A stretch of DNA of 56,802 nt from an uncultured Chryseobacterium sp. GTDB lineage: Bacteria > Bacteroidota > Bacteroidia > Flavobacteriales > Weeksellaceae. This document shows, piece after piece, positions 30,869 through 40,628 of the stretch (within the stretch, counting starts at the first letter, position 1; each line of letters begins with the position of its first letter). The notes below the pieces were generated by a model that was given only the letters and a program-made list of their open reading frames with translations, was not told the DNA's origin and searched no databases. Both the position numbers and the translations under genes were made by a program. Location: contig CAJYGB010000002.1 of assembly GCA_913774355.1 (NCBI GenBank), forward strand, positions 1 through 56,802, in the 5' to 3' direction.

Positions 30869-31538
30869 TATGTATTAATAAATCTAGGTGTTATAAACAA
30901 TTTTCGATTAACCGCAAGGTTATATTATTTTCAATAATTTCTTTTTAGTTCGCTTAAAAAAGGTTGATGGAAAATTATGAAGTGTAAATAAATACGATAA
31001 AATCAGATTTTTAGTTTGCTAAAAATACCGATGAGGTACAATCTGCCTTTTAAATCATAAAGAAATTTGCATGTTACTCTATTATTCTGGCAATAATACG
31101 ACCTTCCTTTCCTATCCATCATTAATTTTTGCCCTAAAACATACTTTCCAACTTTTTTAAAGTATGGACGATAATATATGCTTCTTAAAATTTTTTCCGT
31201 GCACTATGTTTCTTACAAAGTCAAATATAGAAAAAATTATATATTTTACCGAAAAAAATAAGCCTAAAATTTAGCTAAACTTAAAAAAACATTAAAAATG
31301 ATATAAAATAATCCATATTTAGTGAAAAAAATGTGGTGTCATAACGTTTGCTTAGCAAATTTTTAATTTTTCCCTAAGACTGTCCGTCTGAGCCGATCTT
31401 CACACGCAATTAGTATCAGAAAGATTTGAAAAGTTACCGGCAAAATTTTTTAAACTGACATTTTTCATCAGAAGATATGAGTTGTCTTGACAAATATGAT
31501 GAAAATGAAATGCTCCCGAAGCCTGAAGTATAAAAAAA
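30869..31538. other. AT-rich intergenic region
   Basis: About 670 bp without a gene, unusually AT-rich, between the divergent HTH pair and the SulP gene. I see no repeat, tRNA or RNA motif. It includes the upstream region of the reverse-strand HTH genes. Confidence 0.6.
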
Positions 31539-31569
31539 TTGTACGGAACGAATCTTACCGCTACCTTTG
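31539..31569 (+). promoter_or_regulatory. Promoter TTG-N20-TACCTTTG, leaderless
   Basis: TTG at 31539-31541 and TACCTTTG at 31562-31569 are an ideal Bacteroidota promoter. The SulP ATG lies at 31576, about where transcription should start, predicting a leaderless mRNA. Confidence 0.75.
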
Positions 31570-31575
31570 CAGCGC

Positions 31576-33114
31576 ATGAAAAATTCCATCGCTTTATTCG
31601 ATTTCTCTAAAAAAATTAATTGTAAAAACGAATTGCTGGCAGGCCTTACGGTGGCTATGACCATGATTCCCGAATCGCTATCATTTGCTATTCTGGCCGG
31701 GCTTTCTCCCCTCACGGGATTGTATGCGGCTTTTATGATGGGGCTGGTGACCGCTGTTTTTGGCGGGCGCCCGGGAATGGTATCCGGTGGAGCAGGCGCA
31801 ACTGTTGTTGTGCTGATTGCCCTGATCAAAACCCACGGCGTAGAATACCTTTTTGCCACCGTTATTCTGGCGGGTATTTTCCAGATGATGGTCGGGATCT
31901 TTAAATGGGGAAAATTTGTCCGTCTTATTCCGCAGCCTGTCATGTATGGTTTTCTGAACGGTTTAGCGGTTATTATCTTCATGGCGCAGGTCGAGCAGTT
32001 TAAGTTTACCGGGGCAAATGGAACTGTGGGCTGGCTGCAGGGTACCCCTTTATATATTATGGCAGGACTGGTAGCGCTTACGATTGCCATTGTGTATTTC
32101 TTTCCGAAAATAACCAAGGCCGTTCCGGCTTCTCTTGTCGCTATTATAATCATTTTTGCTGCAGTTGCCGGATTCAGTATCCCAACCAAAACGGTAGCCG
32201 ACATTGCCAGCATTAGCGGGAGCCTTCCTGATTTCCATATTCCCGGAATTCCCTTTTCTCTGGAAAGCTTACAGATCATCTTCCCATATGCCCTGATTAT
32301 GGCCGGGGTCGGGCTGATTGAATCGCTCTTAACCCTATCGATGGTCGATGAAATTACCAATTCCAAAGGAAATGCGAATAAAGAATCGGTAGCACAGGGA
32401 CTGGCGAACATTACCAACGGTTTTTTTGGCGGAATGGGAGGCTGTGCGATGGTTGCCCAGACCCTGGTGAATTTAAATGCAGGTTCAAGAGCAAGGCTTT
32501 CCGGAATAATTGCTTCCATCACCATTCTGATCATCATTCTGGTAGGTGCTCCATTTATCGAAAAGATTCCGATGGCCGCCTTGGTAGGAGTCATGATGAT
32601 GGTGGCCGTCAGTACTTTTCAGTGGGTTTCCATAAGCATTATCAATAAAATGCCGAAATCTGATATTTTTGTAGGAATGACGGTTGCGCTAGTTACTGTT
32701 GTTTTGCATAACCTGGCACTGGCCGTTTTAGTAGGCGTAGTAATTTCTGCTTTGGTTTTTGCCTGGGATAACGCTAAAAGGATTCGCGCCAGAAAATATA
32801 TAGATGATAAAGGCGTTAAGCATTATGAAATTTTCGGGCCGTTATTCTTCGGTTCCGTAACTGCTTTTACCGATAAATTTGATCCGGTTCATGATCCGGA
32901 GCAAGTGGTAATCGATTTCAGGGAAAGCCGGATTGTCGATATGAGTGCGATCGATGCGCTGGATAAATTGTCCAAACGATATGCTCAGTACAGCAAAGAA
33001 CTTCACTTGAAACACCTTAGTGAAGACTGCCGGAAAATGCTGAAAAACGCCGAAGCTGTTATTGATGTGAATATTCAGGAGGATCCTACCTACAAGGTGA
33101 TGCCGGAAAAGTAG
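31576..33114 (+). CDS. SulP-family anion transporter
   Basis: A 512-residue inner-membrane protein, with an ATG preferred over an in-frame TTG 9 bp earlier. It has the SulP signature near the start (ELLAGLTVAMTMIPESLSFAILAGLSPLTGLYAAF), about 11-12 hydrophobic segments to residue 400, and a short C-terminal STAS domain (VVIDFRESRIVDMSAIDALDKL near 445-466). Family members import sulfate, bicarbonate or other anions, often Na+-coupled; the substrate is not predictable here. It stands alone, with a strong and possibly leaderless promoter. Confidence 0.92.
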   Translation: MKNSIALFDFSKKINCKNELLAGLTVAMTMIPESLSFAILAGLSPLTGLYAAFMMGLVTAVFGGRPGMVSGGAGATVVVLIALIKTHGVEYLFATVILAGIFQMMVGIFKWGKFVRLIPQPVMYGFLNGLAVIIFMAQVEQFKFTGANGTVGWLQGTPLYIMAGLVALTIAIVYFFPKITKAVPASLVAIIIIFAAVAGFSIPTKTVADIASISGSLPDFHIPGIPFSLESLQIIFPYALIMAGVGLIESLLTLSMVDEITNSKGNANKESVAQGLANITNGFFGGMGGCAMVAQTLVNLNAGSRARLSGIIASITILIIILVGAPFIEKIPMAALVGVMMMVAVSTFQWVSISIINKMPKSDIFVGMTVALVTVVLHNLALAVLVGVVISALVFAWDNAKRIRARKYIDDKGVKHYEIFGPLFFGSVTAFTDKFDPVHDPEQVVIDFRESRIVDMSAIDALDKLSKRYAQYSKELHLKHLSEDCRKMLKNAEAVIDVNIQEDPTYKVMPEK

Positions 33115-33561
33115 TAAGCTGTATGCTAAAAATTGATCATAGTACGTCACAAAAATTCCATTAATAGAAGTGGACTTTAGTCATCTACGGAATAATAATG
33201 ATTAATCGGCTTTAGCCTAAACTTACCAACTCCATTTAAAATAACGTGAATTCGACAGTAATTCTTTGTTTTTAAGCAATTTAATGGAATTGAAAGATAA
33301 ATGAAAATCTTAGAGGCTTTAGCGTAGTACAAAAAAATTAGCTGATATTCAAAATTATGGGTAATATCCTTAAAAGACAGTGCTTCCCGCATCCAGCACC
33401 CCTCTTTCAGCCTTTTAAGTATGGTTTGTAACTCGAATCCACGTTAAAATAGAGTGCAAATACCTATATTGATCTGTGTATCCATAGGAAAAATTCACCA
33501 TTAATAATTCACCCTATAAAACCCGACAAGGACCGCCAAATATATTGACAGCCCTTGCTTT
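33115..33561. other. Gene-free gap between SulP and EF-G
   Basis: About 450 bp with no gene. It contains a CGGCTTTAGCCT palindromic repeat near 33208 of the type also seen near 42250. No other structure noticed. Confidence 0.5.
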
Positions 33562-35628
33562 TCATGTTAATAAAGTATTCGCAATATAGTCAGGCACCAA
33601 CGCGTAGTGCGACAATTTCATGCTGATGGAAGCCCTTCCGCTTGCCAGAGTTCTCAGGTCGGAAATATAGCCGAAGGTAGAAGACAGAGGAACTTCTGCC
33701 GTAAAGATTTTTCTTCCTGATTTCTCATCAATCGAAGTGATAATTCCCCTTCGTTTGTTGAGATCCGCCGTTACAACGCCAGTATAATCTTCAATGGTCT
33801 GGATTTCAACCTGCATGATGGGTTCCATTAGTTTCGGCTTACAGGATAATCCGATAGCTCTGAAACCGTCTCTGGCAGCAATTTCAAAATCCTGAGCATG
33901 AGAATCGTTGCTGTGCGCCGATCCGTCCAGCAATGTAATCTTCATGCTTTCCAGTGGATTCCCGCTGATCGGTCCGTTTTCCATGGCTTCCCGGAATCCC
34001 TTCTCTACAGACGGGATAAATTCACCCGGAATAGCACCGCCTTTAATCTGGTTGATGAATTCCAGGCCGGCTTCACTGTTTTCCCGTGGTCCGATCTCAA
34101 ACATAATATCGGCAAACTGCCCGCTTCCGCCATTCTGTTTGGAAAACTTTTCACGGTGTTTTCGTGTTTCCGTTAAAATCTCACGATAGGAAACTTTTGG
34201 TTTACCCTGATTGATCTCGATCCCATGGTTCAGGCGGATTTTTTCCAATGTCACTTCAAGATGCAGCTCACCTAATCCGCTTAGCAAAGTTTCTCCTGTC
34301 TGGTGGTCGCGTTCTACCACCAGAGACGGATCCTCTTCCTGAATTTTCGCCAGCACCAGACCGAACGATTTTTCATCGGCATTCGTTTTAGGCTCGATCG
34401 AAACACGGATCACCGGGGCCGGAATCGTAATGGATTCAAGCTGCACCGGACGTTCCAAAGAAGATAGGGAATCTCCCGTTTTCGCATCTTTAATCCCGGT
34501 TAAGGCCACAATGTCACCGGCTTTCCCGGCTTCTACCGTTAAGGTTTTGTCCGACTGCATCTGCAGGATCCTGGAAATCCGGAAATGTTCACCCGTTCTT
34601 ACATTCTGTACCGTATCACCGGGTTGGATGCTTCCCGAATAGATTCTCAGCATCGCCAGTTTTCCCATGTGCTTATCAATGACCACTTTGAAAACCAGTC
34701 CGGAGAAACTTTCTTCTTCTTTTCTTTCCAGTTCTAAAGATTCTTCTGTTCCGGCATTTTTTGCTTTTACCGGAGGCAGCTGATCCGGAGCCGGAAGATA
34801 AGATGCGACAGCATCCAGCAATGGCTGGACCCCCTTGTTCCTGAAAGCCGAACCGCACAAAACGGGAACCAGGCTTCCTGACTGGCAGGTTCTTATGGTA
34901 GTATTTAAAATCAGGCCTTCCGAAATCCCGTTTTCTGCTTCCATGAAAGCCTCGAAAAATGCTTCGTCATATTCTGCCAGGGTTTCCATTAATTTCAGCC
35001 TGAATTCATTTGCCTCAGCCCGGTAATCTTCAGGAATCTCCTGTTCCAAAATTGTTTCCCCGTTTTCATCAGCCCAGTATAAAGCTTTCTGTTCGATCAG
35101 GTCGATAACCCCTTCAAAACGGTCTTCTGAGCCGATCGGAATCTGTAAAATCAGGGGAACGGCATTCAGTTTGGTCCTGATTTCGTCAGCTACGGCAAAG
35201 AAATCCGCTCCGGTCCTGTCCATTTTATTGATAAAACAGATTTTGGAGATTCCATGTTTTTCTGCCTGGAACCAGACGCTTTCTGTTTGCGGCTGAACAC
35301 CCGAAGAAGCACAGAATACAGCTATGACGCTGTCCAGAACCCTCAGCGACCGTTCAACCTCTACAGCAAAATCAATGTGTCCCGGTGTATCAATAATGTT
35401 GATCTGGAAAACCTGCCCGTCTTTTTTCCATTGCGTGGAAATGGCAGCGGAAGAAATGGTGATGCCGCGGTTTTTCTCCTGGATGTCTTTATCCATAGTC
35501 GTATTTCCCTCGTCTACATTCCCGATTTTATGGATCATTCCCGTATAATAAAGCAACCGTTCGGTTAAGGTTGTTTTTCCGGCGTCGACGTGTGCTATAA
35601 TCCCTATATTTCGTGTATTGTATTTCAT
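33562..35628 (-). CDS. Elongation factor G, probable second copy
   Basis: A 688-residue translational GTPase with EF-G domain order. G1 AHVDAGKTT near residues 13-21, G3 DTPGH, G4 NKMD, then domains II-V ending in the EF-G fold IV-V (SVEKGFREAMENGPISGNPLESMKITLLDG). It stands alone, away from the str operon where the housekeeping fusA gene lies, so it is probably a paralogue, perhaps specialised for recycling or for fusidic-acid or tetracycline protection. Its length is close to canonical EF-G. A hairpin in the 5' region (35790-35818) could attenuate it. Confidence 0.88.
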   Translation of the reverse strand: MKYNTRNIGIIAHVDAGKTTLTERLLYYTGMIHKIGNVDEGNTTMDKDIQEKNRGITISSAAISTQWKKDGQVFQINIIDTPGHIDFAVEVERSLRVLDSVIAVFCASSGVQPQTESVWFQAEKHGISKICFINKMDRTGADFFAVADEIRTKLNAVPLILQIPIGSEDRFEGVIDLIEQKALYWADENGETILEQEIPEDYRAEANEFRLKLMETLAEYDEAFFEAFMEAENGISEGLILNTTIRTCQSGSLVPVLCGSAFRNKGVQPLLDAVASYLPAPDQLPPVKAKNAGTEESLELERKEEESFSGLVFKVVIDKHMGKLAMLRIYSGSIQPGDTVQNVRTGEHFRISRILQMQSDKTLTVEAGKAGDIVALTGIKDAKTGDSLSSLERPVQLESITIPAPVIRVSIEPKTNADEKSFGLVLAKIQEEDPSLVVERDHQTGETLLSGLGELHLEVTLEKIRLNHGIEINQGKPKVSYREILTETRKHREKFSKQNGGSGQFADIMFEIGPRENSEAGLEFINQIKGGAIPGEFIPSVEKGFREAMENGPISGNPLESMKITLLDGSAHSNDSHAQDFEIAARDGFRAIGLSCKPKLMEPIMQVEIQTIEDYTGVVTADLNKRRGIITSIDEKSGRKIFTAEVPLSSTFGYISDLRTLASGRASISMKLSHYALVPDYIANTLLT

Positions 35629-35789
35629 GTTGTTTTATTTAAATTGTTGATTTTGTTTTGCTGCAGTTAACGGGTAAACATAGGAATTCCGTGTTCTTAC
35701 AGGATAATCCATAAGAATAAAAACTCTGTCTTTCCGTTAAAATTTCAGGCAGCCTTTCCAATGATGAATGCTGAAAGTAGGGTAGCAAA

Positions 35790-35825
35790 AAAGACCTATC
35801 TGAACAGATAGGCCTTTGTTATATT
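35790..35825. terminator. Bidirectional hairpin upstream of EF-G
   Basis: AAAGACCTATCTG/CAGATAGGCCTTT with a 2-nt loop, flanked by A-run and T-run on either side. It is 160 bp upstream of the EF-G start on the reverse strand and could terminate or attenuate in either direction. Confidence 0.65.
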
Positions 35826-36023
35826 TTTTTTATAAAGGTCGATCGTTATTCAGATAAATATTTAATGCTACCAAAGTACACCGCTCTGATAGGATTGCTT
35901 AAAGTGATTATATTTATCATTTTTGTTGACATTGTTGATTGTTAACCGGTTGCGAAATTAGCAAAAATTTTAAAAAATCAAAAGATAATTTGTAATTTTT
36001 TTATAGCTGTCATTACTGGCGAT

Positions 36024-36058
36024 TGAAAAAAATAAAACCGCCCTGCAGAACAGGACGG
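36024..36058 (-). terminator. Terminator of the LamG gene
   Basis: On the reverse strand CCGTCCTG/CAGGGCGG with a 5-nt loop is followed by TTTTATTTTTTT. It lies 23 bp after the LamG stop. Confidence 0.85.
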
Positions 36059-36080
36059 CAAAATGTATTGATTGTCAGAC

Positions 36081-37016
36081 TTATTCCTTAATGAATTTCA
36101 AAGTCTTCACGCCTTCAATTTCTACAAAATACGTTCCTCTGGAAAGTGAAGATACATTGATCCTTTCCTTGTCAGCAACCTGCCCTTTGGATAAAAGTCT
36201 TCCATTCATATCGGTGATGGAATAGGCTTTTGATCCTTTTACAGGTGCGTGAAATTCGATATAATCTTTTGCCGGATTAGGAGCGATACTGCCTGAAACC
36301 GATTGTGTTTTTACCTCCTTGGTTGAAAGGGTGGAGCTGTAAAGCTGATTGATCTCTCCAGTAGTAAGGGCTCTGTTCCAGATCCCTACATCATCTATAC
36401 TGGCCGCAATGTATCCTCCGCTGATGGCTTTTCCGATGTAGATCGGCAAAGCGGTCTGAGTTGTTCCGGTGTAAGAATTGGTATTGCTTGCTACCAGTAC
36501 GCCGTTTCTGTAAAGTTTCATGCTCTGGTTGCTATATACTGCCACATAGTGACTCCACTGTCCGGTAGTATAAGTTGTGCCAGTAGCCCATGTCCAGGAA
36601 GCTCCCTGCTTATTGGTCCCATAAACGATTTTAGAAGTATCCGACTGGATCAGCCAGATGAAATTGGAAGAAGCATTGGACCCGCTCATCAGCGCAACCC
36701 CGTCTGAAGTTGATGTTCGGTTGATCCAGAACGAAATAGAGTGGGCTCCCGACTGAGAAAAGCTATAGGATAATGCGCTATTCATGAGGTAGCTGCTGGT
36801 CCCGTCAAAAGAATAGGCCGCATTGGCATTTCCGTACCGGTCGGCCGTAAGCGTAGCTCCGTTTACCGTAAGGTTGTTATTGTTACCGCTCGAGTCGTTG
36901 GCACTCCCGCTGAACCCCCACCACGCAACCAATCCCGAGGCGGGAACATAAGCAGGTGTTTGTGCCTGGGAAACTCCTGCTATAAGGGCACAGGCTAACA
37001 GATAGATTTTTTTCAT
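36081..37016 (-). CDS. LamG-domain protein with T9SS sorting domain
   Basis: A 311-residue exported protein. It has an N-terminal signal peptide (KKIYLLACALIAGVSQAQ), a LamG/concanavalin-like domain over about 25-225 (LVAWWGFSGSANDSSGNNNNL at its start, SIDDVGIWNRALTTGEINQLY at its end) and a C-terminal type IX secretion sorting domain (IAPNPAKDYIEF...GTYFVEIEGVKTLKFIKE). LamG domains bind glycans or proteins. The T9SS tail directs secretion across the outer membrane and supports assignment to Bacteroidota. It has its own terminator and is not in an operon. Confidence 0.93.
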   Translation of the reverse strand: MKKIYLLACALIAGVSQAQTPAYVPASGLVAWWGFSGSANDSSGNNNNLTVNGATLTADRYGNANAAYSFDGTSSYLMNSALSYSFSQSGAHSISFWINRTSTSDGVALMSGSNASSNFIWLIQSDTSKIVYGTNKQGASWTWATGTTYTTGQWSHYVAVYSNQSMKLYRNGVLVASNTNSYTGTTQTALPIYIGKAISGGYIAASIDDVGIWNRALTTGEINQLYSSTLSTKEVKTQSVSGSIAPNPAKDYIEFHAPVKGSKAYSITDMNGRLLSKGQVADKERINVSSLSRGTYFVEIEGVKTLKFIKE

Positions 37017-37363
37017 AGATTTATTTAATTTAACAATTCAAATATATAAATAAAAAATAATAAAAATAGATTGGTTGTGGTATTATTTATGTGATTTAAA
37101 TAATTTTAATGTCTTTATTTAAGATAATAATTATTTAAATGCATTGTATTTTGAATAATTGATATTGTTAAATTTATGATAAGTCATTTGATATTGATAA
37201 ATTTTTAAATGTCTGATGTCTTAAATATTCTTAAAAAAAAACAGGATAAGTAAGAAAATTCTATCTTTGGAGAGAATTGGAACAATTCGTTTAAACTGAT
37301 GATGAAAAAGAATGAATCGATTGGTCTTTTTCAGGAAAAGCTAAATGAATTTTAACTTGTAAC
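37017..37363. other. AT-rich divergent intergenic region
   Basis: 347 bp between the reverse LamG gene and the forward Ter cluster. TATCTTTG at 37262-37269 is a perfect -7 element and probably starts the Ter cluster transcript at about 37275, giving an 88-nt leader. Otherwise only AT-rich sequence. Confidence 0.6.
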
Positions 37364-38041
37364 ATGTTGAAAACAGATATAGACATCCGCGGTCACTCCC
37401 ATTTTTCTTTTGATCTGTGGCTTACCCTGATAAAATCTCACCCTGAATTTAAAGCAAAAAGAGTGGAGCTGTTCGCTTCGTTTTTTGAGATTGAAAAACC
37501 GGTGGATGAAGTGGTAAAAGTGGTGAAGTATTACGATGATCTCTGCAATTCCATTAATGAAGTCATCGGAGGAAATGTAGATACCTTTGAAATATATCTG
37601 TTGATTTTACATGCGCTTGGAATAGACTTAAAAACAATTCATAAAGACCAGCTGAATGCGTTTTACCAGCAAAGTGAAGACCTCTTCCTGGAATATAAAC
37701 CGGTTGTGATTTTTGAAAACCTGCATCAGTTTTTTGATGAGATTAAAACCCAGGGGAAAACCATTAATATCCTCAGCAATACAGGATTCATCAAAGGCAG
37801 AACGATGAGGAAGTTTCTAATCAATGAAAATCTCGATCAGTATATCGATTTCCATATTTACTCTGATGAGATCAACTGTTCCAAACCGGATGCGAAGATC
37901 TTTCAGGAAGTTAAAAATTTAATTAAAAACCCCGAGCTGGATCCCAGGCAGGTTCTCCACATCGGCGACAATCCCATAGCCGATTACAAAGGCGCGAAAG
38001 ATTTCGGTTTCAACGCTCATTTAATCACCCACAAAATGTAA
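37364..38041 (+). CDS. HAD-superfamily hydrolase of the Ter cluster
   Basis: A 225-residue HAD-like protein. FSFDLWLTLIKSHPEFK near residues 15-31 replaces the usual DxDxT motif with FDLWLTL (Asp present, second Asp changed to Trp/Leu). LSNTGFIKG gives the Ser/Thr motif II, and HIGDNPIADYKGAKDFGF the motif IV acidic pair. It should act as a phosphatase on an unknown small molecule, although motif I is atypical. It begins the Ter operon and is followed 2 bp later by the PRTase-like gene. Confidence 0.85.
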   Translation: MLKTDIDIRGHSHFSFDLWLTLIKSHPEFKAKRVELFASFFEIEKPVDEVVKVVKYYDDLCNSINEVIGGNVDTFEIYLLILHALGIDLKTIHKDQLNAFYQQSEDLFLEYKPVVIFENLHQFFDEIKTQGKTINILSNTGFIKGRTMRKFLINENLDQYIDFHIYSDEINCSKPDAKIFQEVKNLIKNPELDPRQVLHIGDNPIADYKGAKDFGFNAHLITHKM

Positions 38042-38043
38042 TT

Positions 38044-38868
38044 ATGAACAAGAGATACAGCTTACACCACATCCATTCGGCGGACGAGTTCACTTTCTCG
38101 CCAGAAGAATACAGCTTTTTCAAGTATGGCGATAAGGCCTACGCCGAAAAATTTGCAAAAGAACTGTTTGATGGATTTATTTCCGGGCACGAAGATATTT
38201 TAGATACCGATCAAGATATTGTGGTATTGCCGAGCCCTTACATGGCCATTCCCACCGCTTCCAATTTCCTCTGCTTTTACTTTAAGAAGCATCTGGATTT
38301 CTATCTGTTTCAGAAAGGGAAAAAATCAAGCATCCTTTCCAAAATCAACAGGAATCATACCTACACGACGGATTATGGGAATTTAAGCTTCGAAGACCGT
38401 AAAAATTTAATTGCCAACGATACTTATTACCTGGATAAAGATTTTCTTCGGGGAAAACTTTGTATTTTTATAGATGATATTAAAATTACGGGAAGCCATG
38501 AGTTTACCGTGAACAAAATTCTTGATGAATACAAGGTGGAAGCCGATTTTTTATTTATGTATTATGCAGAGCTGATGAATTTCGACCTGGATCCCAAAAT
38601 TGAAAACTATTTCAATTACTATGCGGTGAAAAATGTGGAACATATAGCGAATGTAATGATAAGGCCCACCTTTCAGTTCAATACAAGGATCGTAAAATAT
38701 ATTTTAGGCCTCGATTCAGGTAATTTTGACTATCTTACGTCTAAAGTAAAGAAAGAGCAGATGGATCATCTCCTGGAATTGGCCATCAGCAACAATTATC
38801 ATTTAATAAAAGAATACGAAAACAATATAAACACTTTAACACAAACCGAATTATATTATGGCTATTAA
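38044..38868 (+). CDS. Phosphoribosyltransferase-like protein of the Ter cluster
   Basis: A 274-residue protein of the PRTase-like family found in tellurite-resistance clusters. The PRPP loop candidate is LCIFIDDIKITGSHEFTV near 140-157, the variant form of the usual DDxxxTGxT motif. The protein overlaps the following TerD gene by 11 bp and follows the HAD gene after 2 bp, so these genes are translationally linked. In Ter systems, PRTase and HAD proteins are predicted to make a nucleotide-like metabolite linked to stress or phage defence; the substrate is unknown. Confidence 0.8.
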   Translation: MNKRYSLHHIHSADEFTFSPEEYSFFKYGDKAYAEKFAKELFDGFISGHEDILDTDQDIVVLPSPYMAIPTASNFLCFYFKKHLDFYLFQKGKKSSILSKINRNHTYTTDYGNLSFEDRKNLIANDTYYLDKDFLRGKLCIFIDDIKITGSHEFTVNKILDEYKVEADFLFMYYAELMNFDLDPKIENYFNYYAVKNVEHIANVMIRPTFQFNTRIVKYILGLDSGNFDYLTSKVKKEQMDHLLELAISNNYHLIKEYENNINTLTQTELYYGY

Positions 38869-39412
38869 CTTACAAAAAGGACAGAGAGAAAATATAAATG
38901 CACCGAAATTTACCGTAGGTTTAGGATGGGATACCAACAATACATCAACGGGAACGGCTTTTGATCTCGATGCCTCCTTATTTTTGTTAGGCGAAAACAA
39001 GAAGCTGGTTTCCGATAACCACTTTATCTTTTATAACAACCTGGAATCTCCGGACAAAGCAGTGATCCACTCCGGTGATAATTTAACAGGAGACGGAAAC
39101 GGGGACGATGAGCAGATTAAAATCGATTTAACTAAAATTGATCCTGCCGTAAAGGAAATCACCGTTGTAGTAACGATCCATGAGGCTGATTCCAGAAGAC
39201 AGAACTTCGGGCAGGTAAGAAACTCATTCATCAGGATCTTTAATACCGAAACGAACGAGGAAATCCTGAAATACGAACTGGATGAAGACTTCTCCATTGA
39301 AACCGCAGTGGAATTCGGAAGGATCTACAACAGAAACGGGGAATGGAAGTTTGAAGCCGTAGGTTCCGGACAGAGAGAGGGCCTTGAAAAATTTGTAGCA
39401 ATCTATCAATAA
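38858..39412 (+). CDS. terD: TerD-family protein
   Basis: A 184-residue TerD-fold protein. It starts MAINLQKGQRENI and has the calcium-binding segments FDLDASLFLL near 38-47 and HSGDNLTGDGNGDDEQIKID near 71-90, where the Asp residues coordinate Ca2+. TerD proteins contribute to tellurite resistance and to phage and stress responses. The start overlaps the PRTase gene by 11 bp. A second TerD-type protein with the same MAINLQKGQR start is encoded at 41612. Confidence 0.93.
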   Translation: MAINLQKGQRENINAPKFTVGLGWDTNNTSTGTAFDLDASLFLLGENKKLVSDNHFIFYNNLESPDKAVIHSGDNLTGDGNGDDEQIKIDLTKIDPAVKEITVVVTIHEADSRRQNFGQVRNSFIRIFNTETNEEILKYELDEDFSIETAVEFGRIYNRNGEWKFEAVGSGQREGLEKFVAIYQ

Positions 39413-39418
39413 TTTACC

Positions 39419-40591
39419 ATGGACAATCAGGAAAATCAACCCATAGATCCGCTTGGATCCATCGAGCCTTTAAAAACGTTCGAACCGACGCCGATGGCAC
39501 CACCGCCAGGCATGGCAGCACCAAGTACGCCGCCGGCTCCTCTGGTAGACCGGGAAGGAAACGTAAACCTTACCCAGCTGCAATCGGAAGAACGCCGGAA
39601 ATATGAAACCCTGGCGGATTCTATCGATGAGACCAATCCTGGATCCATCGTAAACTTCGGGGCAGATCTTCAGAGGACACTTTCCAACCAGAGTGACAGC
39701 TTCTTAGGGAATGTAAGAAGATCCAACTCCGGGGAAGTTGGAGAGCTGATTAATAATTTATTGGTCGAGCTGAACTATGTGGATGTTGAAGAATTAAACC
39801 AGAATAAATTCAAGAGCTTCTTAAGCAAGCTGCCTTTCATGAAAGGCGTGATGACTCAGATCGAGAATTTATTTGCCAAATATGATAAGATTATCAACAA
39901 TATCGATCAGATTGCTTATAAAGTGAATGCAGGAATCATTACATCCACCAAGGATAATGCTGTTCTGCAGACGATTTTCGAAAGCAACGTAAATGCGATC
40001 AAACAGATTGAAGAGCTGGTAATCATCGGTAACCTGAGAATGGAAAAAGCCGGAGCCGAACTGGCCCACATGGAAGCAAATCCGCAGGAATTTCAGGATT
40101 ACCAGATTGCCGATAAAAGAGATTTTATTGCACGACTGGACCGTAGGTTGGCGGATCTTAAAGTGGTACGCCTCATTATGATGCAGTCGCTTCCGCAGAT
40201 CAGGTTGGTGCAGAACAACAACGTTTCGATTGCCGAAAAAGCACAGACGATCCTTACGACGACACTGCCGCTCTGGAAGAACCAGCTTTCATTGGCTGTG
40301 GCTATGTACAGGCAACAGCAGAGCATTGAGATCCAGCAGAAAGTTTCAGCAACCACAGAAGACATTCTTAGGAAAAATGCGGAGCGTTTGGGCCAGAACT
40401 CTGTAAATGTTGCAAGAGCCAACGAGCAGACCATCGTTTCGGTAGATGTTTTAAGAGAAACAACATCGAAACTGATCAATACTTTGAACGAAGTAAAACA
40501 GATCCAGAAGCAGGGTGCCGAAGGACGAAGAAAGCTCGACCAGGATCTGATGACCCTGGAACACGAACTGAAAGCCAACGTAAGAGGATAA
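39419..40591 (+). CDS. telA: TelA-family toxic anion resistance protein
   Basis: A 390-residue protein of the TelA family, mostly helical and coiled, with a Pro/Ala-rich start (MAPPPGMAAPSTPPAP) and the characteristic helical core (FLGNVRRSNSGEVGELINNLLVELNYVDVEELN, later FIARLDRRLADLKVVRLIMMQSLPQIRLVQ). TelA proteins accompany TerD/TerC and contribute to tellurite and toxic-anion tolerance; the mechanism is not settled. It starts 6 bp after the TerD stop. Confidence 0.92.
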   Translation: MDNQENQPIDPLGSIEPLKTFEPTPMAPPPGMAAPSTPPAPLVDREGNVNLTQLQSEERRKYETLADSIDETNPGSIVNFGADLQRTLSNQSDSFLGNVRRSNSGEVGELINNLLVELNYVDVEELNQNKFKSFLSKLPFMKGVMTQIENLFAKYDKIINNIDQIAYKVNAGIITSTKDNAVLQTIFESNVNAIKQIEELVIIGNLRMEKAGAELAHMEANPQEFQDYQIADKRDFIARLDRRLADLKVVRLIMMQSLPQIRLVQNNNVSIAEKAQTILTTTLPLWKNQLSLAVAMYRQQQSIEIQQKVSATTEDILRKNAERLGQNSVNVARANEQTIVSVDVLRETTSKLINTLNEVKQIQKQGAEGRRKLDQDLMTLEHELKANVRG

Positions 40592-40628
40592 TCGCAGCAG
40601 CAAGGTGAATGAAGATGCCGTAAATATC

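Noticed and set aside
31434..32594. A long open frame of 386 codons antisense to the SulP gene
   Set aside because: It is Pro/Thr/Ala-rich with no domain and lies inside a clear SulP coding sequence; it arises from the SulP codon pattern.
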